The notes under the pieces are model-generated. The model made no database searches, was not told the origin of the DNA, and saw only the letters and a list, made by a program, of their open reading frames with translations. A stretch of 64,000 bases of DNA, from the NCBI RefSeq assembly GCF_024172165.1, contig NZ_JAMZEB010000002.1, positions 930,001 to 994,000 of the forward strand. Direction: 5' to 3'. The position numbers and the translations under genes were made by a program. Each line of letters begins with the position of its first letter. Positions within the stretch are counted from its first letter, which is position 1. The DNA comes from Nonomuraea thailandensis (lineage in GTDB: Bacteria > Actinomycetota > Actinomycetes > Streptosporangiales > Streptosporangiaceae). Below, piece after piece: positions 24,371 to 31,226 of the stretch.

Positions 24371-24442
24371 GTGCTCATCCCCCACCTGGCGCGACCCTCC
24401 GCCGCCACCCTGCCTGAGCTGCGGCGAAGGCTTTCCGGCTGA
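24371..24442 (+). CDS. Possible 23-residue leader ORF, Leu/Pro-rich
   Basis: GTG 24371 to TGA 24442 codes for 23 residues (5 Leu, 3 Pro), with AAAGG about 8 nt upstream. Its last codons overlap the 5' arm of the hairpin at 24429-24467, and two tRNA genes, Pro and Leu-like, follow. This arrangement recalls a leader-attenuator but could be coincidence in GC-rich DNA. Confidence 0.2.
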   Translation: MLIPHLARPSAATLPELRRRLSG

Positions 24443-24467
24443 CCTCCCGCGAGGTTGTCGGAAAGCC
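24429..24467 (+). terminator. Strong hairpin between mscS and tRNA-Pro
   Basis: GGCTTTCCG (24429-24437) pairs perfectly with CGGAAAGCC (24459-24467), and the intervening loop contains a second ACCTC/GAGGT stem. Probable terminator of the nrdAB-mscS transcript; no T-run follows. Confidence 0.6.
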
Positions 24468-24511
24468 GTCTCGGACCACCTTCGAGGCGGCTTCCTCATT
24501 TCACCGAAAAA

Positions 24512-24587
24512 CCGAGTGTGGGGCAGCTTGGTCAGCCCGCCTGCCTTGGGAGCAGGAGCACCGCAGGTTCGAATCCTGCCACTCGGA
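24512..24587 (+). tRNA. tRNA-Pro (anticodon TGG)
   Basis: Acceptor CCGAGTG/CACTCGG (7 perfect pairs), D-stem GGGC/GCCC, anticodon stem CCTGC/GCAGG with loop CTTGGGA (anticodon TGG), T-arm GCAGG-TTCGAAT-CCTGC, discriminator A. CCA is not encoded. The GGG after U-G-G is normal for proline tRNAs (G37). Confidence 0.9.
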
Positions 24588-24705
24588 CGACGGCCCTGAA
24601 AGAAAAGGGCCGCGGGCTGTGGCCTGGCCGGCGGGAATGGCGCCCCCCCGGCCGGACCCCGCCCTCGCCCTGGGCCGGCCCACGCCAGCCAAGCCCGGGG
24701 CCCGA

Positions 24706-24779
24706 GCCGCTCTGGCCCAACTGGCAGAGGCGCCGTCTTCAGGAGGCGGAGGTTCAGGGTTCGAATCCCTGGAGCGGCA
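24706..24779 (+). tRNA. Unusual tRNA with Leu anticodon CAG but short (class I) variable loop
   Basis: A complete 74-nt cloverleaf: acceptor GCCGCTC/GAGCGGC, U8, D-arm with A14, GG at 18-19 and A21 (3-bp D-stem GCC/GGC), anticodon stem CCGTC/GGCGG around TTCAGGA (U33, anticodon CAG, G37), a 5-nt variable loop AGGTT, T-arm CAGGG-TTCGAAT-CCCTG and discriminator A73. CAG decodes Leu CUG, and A73 fits LeuRS, but bacterial tRNA-Leu is class II with a variable arm of over 10 nt. The 3-bp D-stem does resemble class II tRNAs. No CCA is encoded. It is either a specialised tRNA or a shortened tRNA-Leu; all conserved positions are intact. Confidence 0.75.
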
Positions 24780-24847
24780 CACAGAAGACCCGGCTCGCCC
24801 AGCCCATGGAGGGGCCGCGGGGAGAGTACGCCGGGTGACCCTGCGCG

Positions 24848-25420
24848 TCAGGGATTCAGCGATCTTCGCACGGCGGCGTCCACCAGCTCGTGGATCTCCT
24901 GCTCGGTGAAGATGTCGGGCAGGGTCAGCCGCTCCACGATGAGCCAGTTCAGGGCGAGGTAGAGGAGCACCACCGAGGTCGAGTCGCCGGGCAGGCCGGA
25001 GGCGGCGTGGTAGCCGATGTTGGCGTCGATGTCCTCGCGGATGCGCTTGGTCAGCACGGCGCGCAGCTCGGGACGCCGGGTGGACTCCAGCCGGAGCTCG
25101 AGCAGGGCCAGGTAGCCGGAGTTGAAGGCGGAGACCCGATCCACCAGTTCGTGCATGAGCTCGGCGTAGCGGGTCTGGTCCTGCACGCCCTCCCGGCCGC
25201 GGGCGATCGTGGCCTCGTCGGGCAGCAGTCGCTCGTAGATGCGTCCGCCGGCCTGGGTGAACAGGTCGTCGCGGTTGGCGAAGTAGTTGGAGGCCGTACC
25301 CGGGGGCACGGCCGCCTCCGCGTCGACGGCCCTGAAGGTCAGCCCGCGCGCTCCTTCCCTGGCCAGCACCTCGATGGCCGCGTCGATCAGCGCCTGCCGC
25401 CGTTCAGGATTCCTGCGCAC
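24848..25420 (-). CDS. TetR-family regulator divergent from a decayed DHFR-like gene
   Basis: A 190-residue TetR protein with HTH at residues 6-52 (ALIDAAIEVLAREGARGLTF, then PPGTASNYFANRDDLF). The C-terminal domain ends IVERLTLPDIFTEQEIHELV, as in many actinobacterial regulators paired with dihydrofolate-reductase-like proteins. The start is GTG 25420. Two 20-bp direct repeats occupy the promoter gap. The gene looks intact although the divergent target is broken. Confidence 0.85.
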   Translation of the reverse strand: MRRNPERRQALIDAAIEVLAREGARGLTFRAVDAEAAVPPGTASNYFANRDDLFTQAGGRIYERLLPDEATIARGREGVQDQTRYAELMHELVDRVSAFNSGYLALLELRLESTRRPELRAVLTKRIREDIDANIGYHAASGLPGDSTSVVLLYLALNWLIVERLTLPDIFTEQEIHELVDAAVRRSLNP

Positions 25421-25428
25421 CTTGACAC

Positions 25429-25476
25429 CACTCCGTTTGTAGTACTACGTTTTGACCACTCCAAACAGAGTACTAC
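25429..25476. promoter_or_regulatory. Two direct-repeat TetR operators
   Basis: Copies at 25429-25448 and 25457-25476 share CACTCC at the left and AGTACTAC at the right with a variable 6-bp middle (GTTTGT versus AAACAG, near reverse complements). The first contains the palindrome GTAGTACTAC. They are 28 bp apart, start to start, and sit between the TetR start and the DHFR-like remnant. Confidence 0.65.
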
Positions 25477-25495
25477 ATCGGGAGTTGCTTCTTGT

Positions 25496-25751
25496 GTGAA
25501 AGCTCGTCTGCTACATCGGCGTCTCGCTCGACGGCGCCACATCGCCGGTCCCGACGCCGAGTTCGACTTCTACCCCGTGTCGGACCGGATGGCCGCCTGG
25601 GTCAACCAGCGCTACCCCGAGACCGTCCCCACCTGAATCCCCGCGGTGCATCCCCGTGTTCTCCGGACCGTTCCGCCCCACCCTGTTCACCCCCACCCGG
25701 CGCGAGTCCTTCGACAACGGCGCCCAGATCACCTGGCTCACCAGGTCTTAG
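25496..25751 (+). pseudogene. Dihydrofolate-reductase/RibD-C-like protein, frameshifted and internally deleted
   Basis: The start region reads LVCYIGVSLDG in one frame, then HIAGPDAEFDFYPVSD in another, then a stop after NQRYPETVPT. About 30 bp on, the C-terminal signature GPFRPTLFTPTRRE and FDNGAQITWLTRS follows, ending at the TAG 25749-25751. So residues from about 50 to 160 of a roughly 190-residue RibD-C/DHFR-type protein are gone, and two small indels shift the N-terminus. Genes like this usually lie divergent from a TetR regulator, as here. Confidence 0.75.
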
Positions 25752-25768
25752 CACCCTGAAGAGGAAGC

Positions 25769-25927
25769 ATGCACATCAAACTCCCCACCACGATCACCCA
25801 GGCCAAGGCCGAGCACCAGGCCCGATCGCCGCACCGGCACGACCAGCCGGCGCGCGACCTCAAGCCCACCGGCCGGACCAACCTCTCCCGTCGCCCGACC
25901 GCCGCCCCTCGCCGCAGCGGGTACTGA
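25769..25927 (+). CDS. Small basic protein of unknown function (52 residues)
   Basis: ATG 25769 with GAGGA 4 nt upstream opens a 52-codon frame ending at 25927. It begins MHIKLPTTITQAKAEHQARS and is rich in Arg, His, Pro and Thr, mostly unstructured after residue 20. It sits in the decayed zone between two pseudogenes and may itself be a remnant. I recognise no family. Confidence 0.4.
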   Translation: MHIKLPTTITQAKAEHQARSPHRHDQPARDLKPTGRTNLSRRPTAAPRRSGY

Positions 25928-25940
25928 CCGAGCCTGCGCT

Positions 25941-26230
25941 GTGAACGGTTCCCACGCCAGCCGGCGGCACTGGCGGCGTGTGATCAACGACCTGGGCGGC
26001 GGCACATCACCTACGACGAGCAGGCTCGAGGAAAGTCGATGAAGTCCACGGACTACTCCTTCGATGCCTGTCTCCGGGATCTCGACGCCGTCCTGAAGGC
26101 CAGGAAAGTGGAGCGGCCACTCTTGGCCGCCTGGTCCTACGGCGCGTTGCCCGGGGTTCACCGGGCCGCCCGGCATCCAGGCCGCGTGGTCGGCGTGGTC
26201 GGCGTGGTCGGGGTTGACGGCCCTTTCCGC
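25941..26230 (+). pseudogene. Alpha/beta hydrolase remnant, frameshifted
   Basis: One frame from 25941 reads VNGSHASRRHWRRVINDLGG and then goes out of frame; the next picks up HITYDEQARGKSMKSTDYSF, then the nucleophile elbow LLAAWSYGALPGV (Gly-x-Ser-x-Gly broken to WSYGA, typical of this subgroup) and GVVGVDGPF. The usual lid and catalytic Asp/His half is missing; codons after 26230 up to 26600 show no similarity I know. An open frame from 26039 to 26668 runs through it but is not a full enzyme. Confidence 0.6.
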
Positions 26231-26634
26231 CGTGGCCGACAGGTTCCTGGCAACCCCACGCTGCTTGCCATCTCCAACGGCATCCAGGCACACACTGACG
26301 CCACCCGATCCGGCCTGCTCAACCATCTCGGCGAAGACCAGGCGCCGGCCATGGCCCGGCTGACCGCGCTGGATGAGACGAAGCTACGCGCCGCCGGCGT
26401 GGACATCCCCTATCAAGGAATCGCCAGAGGACACGACGGGGCTGTGCAGGCGGTGCGGGTTGTACCAGCCCTGCTCGAAGGTGGCGCGAGCACGAGTGTG
26501 GCGGCGGTCGCGGCCGGCACGGTGCCGCCTGGCCGCATCGCGCGAACGGGGCCCATCCCCGTAAGCTTTGTGGTGATTTCCACCGGATCGCGGCGAAGGA
26601 GCACCCGATCAGCGGCTTATCCAGCTTCGCGGAG

Positions 26635-28451
26635 GTGCTGCGCCGCCATCGGCACGCGGCCCGGCTGACGTTGGAGCAGCTCGCCGAGCTGTCAGGGGTG
26701 AGCGACCGGACCCTGTCCGACATGGAACGCGGCCGCAGCAAGGGCCCGCAGCACCGCACCGTCACCGCGCTGGCCGACGCGCTCGGCCTGGCCGACGCCG
26801 ACCGCAGGCAGCTCAGCGAGCTGGCGCGCGAGGGCCGCCTGCGCGACCGCTGGGCACGGCCGACCGGGCTGTGCGAGCTGCCCCGCTCCGTCGACGACTT
26901 CACCGGCCGCTCCGCGGAACTGGCCTGGATCAGCGAGCTGATGCGCGCCGAGAGCGCACCCGGCGCCGCCGGCGTGGGGCTCGTCACGGGCTCCGCCGGA
27001 CTGGGCAAGACCACGCTGACCGTCCGTGCCGCCCACGCCCTGCGAACCGACTTCCCCGGCGGGGTGTACTTCCTCGACCTGTTCGGCATGTCCCCGCGGC
27101 CCCTGCCCGCCGAGGAGGCCCTGAGCCTGCTGCTGCGCGCGCTCGGCCGAGCGGAGCAGCAGATCGCGAGCGATCTCGAAGGGCGGGCGTCCTCGTACCG
27201 GTCCCTGCTGCGCGAGCGGCGCGCGCTGATCGTGCTGGACAACGCCGCCTCCGAGGAGCAGGTCCGGCCGCTGCTGCCGGGCGGCGGCGCGGGCAAGGCC
27301 CTGGTGACCAGCCGCCGCCTGCTGGCCGGTCTCGAAGGGGTACGCAGGCTCGGCCTCGGGCCGCTGCCCCCGATGGAGGCCGCCGAGCTGCTGACCGGCA
27401 TCCTGAAGGAGCGCGGCGCCTCCGACGACGACCCGGCGCTCTGGCAGCTCGCGCAGCTGTGCGGCGGCCTGCCCCTCGCGCTCAGGATCGCCGGGAACCG
27501 GCTGGTCAGCAGGCCCGGCTGGAACGCCGCCGACCTCGCCGCCCGGCTGACGAACGAGGAGCGCCGCCTGGACCAGCTCAGCGCCGGGGATCTGAAGATC
27601 GCCACCGCGTTCGGGCTGTCCTACGAGCAGCTCGCCGGCTCCACCCGCCGGGTCTTCCGCCGGCTCGCCCTGGTGCCGGGCCACAGCTTCGACGCCGCGC
27701 TGGCCGCCGTGGCGGGCGGCACCTCGACCGGGGGGCCTGGGACGCCCTCGACGAGCTCGTCGACCTCGGCCTGCTCCAGGACAGCGCGTCGGGACGCTAC
27801 CGCTTCCACGACCTGGTACGGCTCTTCGCCCGCGACCGGCTCAGGGAGGAGGAACCCGAGTCCGAACGCGAGGCGGTCACCCTGACGGTGACCGAGTGGC
27901 TGCTGCGGACGGCCACCAGCGCCGGGCGATGGTCCGAGCCCAGCCCCGCCCTGCCCTCCCAGGAGGAGGCCGACCGCTGGCTGCGGGTGAACGTGGACAA
28001 CTGGATGGGCGCGTTGCGCCACCTGTCGAGCGCCGGCCGGTACGCCGCCGTGCTCGACTGCACCGAAGCGATGCACTGGTTCTCCAGCCGGTGGATGCAC
28101 GGGCCGCACTGGTACGAGGTCTTCACCCTCGGCGCCGAGGCCGCCGCCGCCCTCGGGGATCCGGCCCGGCAGGCGAAGCAGGTCAACGGGCTGGCCTGGG
28201 TCCACATGGTGCCGAGACAAGATCTGGAGGCCACCCTGCGTCACACGGCCCAGGCGATGGAGCTGGCCACCCGCAGCGGCGCCACCGCGCAGATCGCCCT
28301 GGCCGAGCACAACGCGGCGGGCGCCCTGCGGCGGCTCGGGCGGCTGGACGAGGCCATCGCGGCGCAGACCCGGGCGGCGCAGGTGTTCGAGGCCGTCGGC
28401 GATGCCGAGGCGAGCCGCCGCTGCCGCGACCTGGCCGACGCCGCACTCTGA
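26635..28451 (+). pseudogene. XRE-type HTH/NB-ARC regulator with a frameshift at a G-run
   Basis: Frame one (from 26635) encodes an XRE helix-turn-helix (RRHRHAARLTLEQLAELSGV, SDRTLSDMERGRS), then an NB-ARC ATPase with Walker A GSAGLGKTTL at residues 119-128 and GGLPLALRIAGNRL. At about 27730-27735 a run of six G marks a shift of frame. After it the second frame reads WDALDELVDLGLLQDS, then the winged-helix-like and TPR-like part ending ADAAL at 28451. Sum length of about 605 residues fits AfsR/XRE-NB-ARC regulators. It could be a sequencing error or true decay. The start is unsure: GTG 26635 lacks a Shine-Dalgarno. Confidence 0.75.
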
Positions 28452-28524
28452 CGTCCACGACGAGCTGACCTGGCACGGGCTCCGCGTGCACAAGGTGCAG
28501 ATCCCGACCGGTCGCTGCGCGACG

Positions 28525-28706
28525 ACGCCGCGGTGACCCGCCGGGCCCTGGACCGCCCCGTCGGCCCGGCCGGCCTTCCAGCCGGTTCACCAGGCGGGTG
28601 GCCGACCCAGAGGCCAGCGCGGTCAGCTGCGCGACCTCCCCAGTGGTGTGCGGGCCAGGCTCCAGGCCATGCAGGCTCACATACTGCAGATCGACGGGTC
28701 CAGCAT
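28525..28706 (-). pseudogene. MarR-family regulator fragment
   Basis: On the minus strand the frame reads VDLQYVSLHGLEPGPHTTGE and VAQLTALASGSATRLVNRLE, the helix-turn-helix of a MarR-type regulator (compare TTGEVAxLTGLxSGxATRLVDRLE in intact ones). The upstream dimerisation helix ends at a stop, and the wing beyond 28580 is scrambled. No intact start or end. Confidence 0.6.
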
Positions 28707-28711
28707 GAGTC

Positions 28712-29173
28712 TCACATGATGACCCGTCCTACCAGCGAGGGTCCCTGGTCGCTGGCGATCGCGAGACAGTAGACGGTCCGATATCGAGGCCAGTCCTCCT
28801 CCGACGGCACCAGGCCGCTCACGATGACCTCGTCCTTTCTTGCCTCGACCAGCCGCATTCTCGGCGTGCACCCGAGCTCGGCCAGACGCTGCATGTCATC
28901 CATTCCTGGATAGGGGCCGTCGGGGAGGACATAGGTGGTCGAGAACTCCGCCATGTGCGGTCGATCGCATGGAACGACCGTCACCAGAGCGCCGTCGGGC
29001 AGGGGGTCGATACAGTCGCCCGGCCTGAGTTCGGTGGCATCGTACTGGTGCACGCCGGAGGGAAGGCCGGCCGCGGTGGGCACGGAGGCAGGGGCGGGTT
29101 CCGCCGTGGTGCACGCCGCGAGGAACGCCGCCCCGAAGATCACACCTGAGATCGCTGAGATGCGCGACAGCAT
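28712..29173 (-). CDS. Septum-formation-domain lipoprotein
   Basis: A 153-residue exported protein. The signal peptide MLSRISAISGVIFGAAFLAAC has a lipobox (LAAC), with Cys21 as the acylated residue, followed by a Thr/Ala/Pro linker. The rest has LRPGDCIDPLPDGALVTVVP, CDRPHMAEF and a further Cys in LGCTPRM, the cysteine and His pattern of the Septum_form/DUF4190-associated domain common in actinobacteria. Function is unproven. ATG 29173 is used; the open frame to 29269 upstream is not needed for the signal peptide. Confidence 0.75.
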   Translation of the reverse strand: MLSRISAISGVIFGAAFLAACTTAEPAPASVPTAAGLPSGVHQYDATELRPGDCIDPLPDGALVTVVPCDRPHMAEFSTTYVLPDGPYPGMDDMQRLAELGCTPRMRLVEARKDEVIVSGLVPSEEDWPRYRTVYCLAIASDQGPSLVGRVIM

Positions 29174-29298
29174 GCGGCAGATCGTCCCATTCGAAGGTCT
29201 TTGGAAGATCGCGACGGAGCTCCCGGCCGCGGACGTGGGAGACCGGGATGTGGCCCTACGGGACTCCATCTCCGGGCCGCCCCGGTTGCGGATATTGA

Positions 29299-29826
29299 GT
29301 GGCGGGCTTCTCGATCGTGTCCGATGCTGTAGCCGTGCTCAGGATTCCGCCGCGTACAGCCACCGACGCCTATTTTGCCGCGATGGGCGGATCGAGGCGT
29401 CTCGACCTTGTCTTCGACATCGATCTGGGAGACCTGGTTGAAGGCCACCGCGTGGTCGCGCGCGGAATGGAGATGCTGGACAGCGGCGGCGTGCTGCACT
29501 ACGAGTTCGTCCCCGGGGTTCGGCCGTACGAGACGGAGGTCAAGGGGCCGTTCTTCTGGTACTGGATGCTGTCCACCGAGGATGATCAAGACACGCCCTA
29601 CCGCGACGACAACATGGGCGCCTTCGACCCGGGCGGAGAGGCGGCCGCCCACGGAACTCGCCAGCTGGGTGGGCCGGTTCCCGGCTCGGCGAGCTGGCTA
29701 CGGGTGAGCTTCAGGCCGGCTGAGGGATGGACGCCGACGCGATCATGGTGCCGGCAGTTGGAGATCGCGCTGCCGGACGGTGTCGTTACGGGGGTGTGGA
29801 GCGACTCGCGCCCCACTGCCGGATGA
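29299..29826 (+). CDS. Hypothetical protein
   Basis: A frame of 175 residues with good codon bias. Segments such as RRLDLVFDIDLGDLVEGHRV and FFWYWMLSTEDDQDTPYRDD suggest a globular beta-rich protein with no transmembrane helix. I recognise no family. It begins at GTG 29299, but internal starts near 29335 would fit the protein-like part better. It is divergent from the lipoprotein gene and borders the decayed zone. Confidence 0.5.
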   Translation: MAGFSIVSDAVAVLRIPPRTATDAYFAAMGGSRRLDLVFDIDLGDLVEGHRVVARGMEMLDSGGVLHYEFVPGVRPYETEVKGPFFWYWMLSTEDDQDTPYRDDNMGAFDPGGEAAAHGTRQLGGPVPGSASWLRVSFRPAEGWTPTRSWCRQLEIALPDGVVTGVWSDSRPTAG

Positions 29827-29840
29827 CCACCACCGGTCGG

Positions 29841-30140
29841 TCAGATGCGGGCGATGGTGCGTTCGGCGTCGGAACCGCGGGCCGTCCGGTGGTACATCAC
29901 CGCCGGTCGGTCGCGGAGCAGTTCGAGGTAGGCGCGGTGGGTGAGCCGGGTCAGCAGTTCGATCGCCTCCCGCTCGTCCAGGACGTCCAGGCGCAGTAGC
30001 TGCGCGCCCAGCGACCGCGGCCGGCACCACTTCCCCACCGCCCCGCAACGCCGCCGCCAGGTCGGTCAGCTCCGCGTCCCGGCCGACGAACACGCCCGTG
30101 TGGCGGGGCAGGTTGACCAGGCCCGGCGGGCCTGTCACCC
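29841..30140 (-). pseudogene. NB-ARC/ATPase-regulator fragment with internal deletion
   Basis: The minus strand reads LVNLPRHTGVFVGRDAELTD and LAAALRGGGEVV (30030-30140), the classic entry to NB-ARC-type ATPases. It then breaks, and another frame reads LGAQLLRLDVLDEREAIELL and LTHRAYLELLRDRPAV (29841-30020), a downstream part of the same protein type, stopping at 29841. The Walker A and several hundred residues between are missing. Confidence 0.6.
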
Positions 30141-30337
30141 CGGTGACCGATCGTTCGTCGCCGCGGACACCGTCCGCATCACTTCGATGACCCCTGAGGC
30201 GGGAACAGGTGTCACCGTGTCGCTGACGTCCGGACGATATTCGTGAGAGCCTGGGCGCGCCTGCTGGAGGGACTGCTCCCTCGTGGGCCTCCCCGGCTCG
30301 CAGGACCGTATGGTGAGCACAGGCGGAGCGGGCTGTA

Positions 30338-30484
30338 TTCGACGGCAGAACGGTGATGCAGGTGCTCGGCATTTCGCCGTCTCCCATGGTGGGGGCCGCG
30401 ATCCGGTACCTGCGGGAGGTTCACCTGGAACGTGGCGCCCTCACCCGCGACGAGGCCGCCGCCGAACTTCGCCACTGGGCGTAA
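30338..30484 (+). pseudogene. Possible C-terminal fragment of a CCA-adding-enzyme-like protein
   Basis: A frame ending at TAA 30482-30484 reads DGRTVMQVLGISPSPMVGAA, IRYLREVHLERGALTRDEAA and AELRHWA. This resembles the C-terminal helix bundle of CCA tRNA nucleotidyltransferases (G-x-x-V-M-x-x-L-G-I-x-P-G-P-x-V-G). No head domain is nearby. Recognition is from memory of a short motif; it could belong to another HD/nucleotidyltransferase protein. Confidence 0.4.
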
Positions 30485-30572
30485 GGCTTGCGAAGTGCTC
30501 GTGTCCGGGCGGCCGGGAGGAACTGGGTGGCCGGGGCCGCTCGCCGAGACGAAAACGGGGAAGGGCCAGGTC

Positions 30573-30998
30573 ATGACCGATATCCGGGCTGATCGGGCCG
30601 CTCTCTTCGCATGCCTGCAGGACCCTGCCACCCAGCCGGGCTTCTGGGCTCGCGTGGCCGACGACGTGGACTGGACCGTGGAGGGCACGCACCCGCTCGC
30701 CGGCCGCTACCACAGCAAGGAGGAGTTCCTCGCGGCGACGTTCGCCCGCCTGGCGGGAGTGCTGGCGGGCGGGGTGCGGCTGACGGTGGAGCACCTGTAC
30801 GTGGACGGCGACACCACGGTCGCCGAGCTGCTGTCGACCTCGACCACCAGGGAGGGGGCGCCGTTCGACAACCGGTACTGCTGGGTGTGCCGCTTCGACG
30901 GCGACGTGATCGTGCAGGTGCGCGCGTACCTGGACTCGGCCATGGTCGGGTACACGGTCCTGCGCAATGAGCTCAGCCGGCGGGGGCCGACTTCCTGA
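30573..30998 (+). CDS. NTF2-like (SnoaL-fold) protein
   Basis: A 141-residue cone-fold protein: an N-terminal helix, WARVADDVDWTVEGTHPLAG, then HSKEEFLAATFARLAG and strands ending IVQVRAYLDSAMVGYTVLRN. These proteins are ketosteroid-isomerase/polyketide-cyclase relatives or ligand-binding proteins. ATG 30573 has AAGGGCCAGG just upstream. Probably a real single gene surviving in the decayed zone; substrate unknown. Confidence 0.8.
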   Translation: MTDIRADRAALFACLQDPATQPGFWARVADDVDWTVEGTHPLAGRYHSKEEFLAATFARLAGVLAGGVRLTVEHLYVDGDTTVAELLSTSTTREGAPFDNRYCWVCRFDGDVIVQVRAYLDSAMVGYTVLRNELSRRGPTS

Positions 30999-31226
30999 GC
31001 GCCTCAGGGCGGCGGGATTCGGTTCGAACGGCGCTGAACCAAGCACTCGCCGGCCCGCCACCAGGGACTTGGCTCGCCGCGGTCCTGGACTGAGGGCGTC
31101 CGATGGAACAGGCTGCATCAGATTCGGCTCGTCCTCAAATTGAATATCGTCCCTGTTGCTACGTCTTTGTCCGTATCTTCCGGCGCCGGAGCCTCCTCTG
31201 GGATTAGGAGACGGGGAGGTACGCCG

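Noticed and set aside
24512..30572. Integrated element attached to tRNA-Pro
   Set aside because: No integrase and no repeated tRNA 3' end could be seen downstream within the window.
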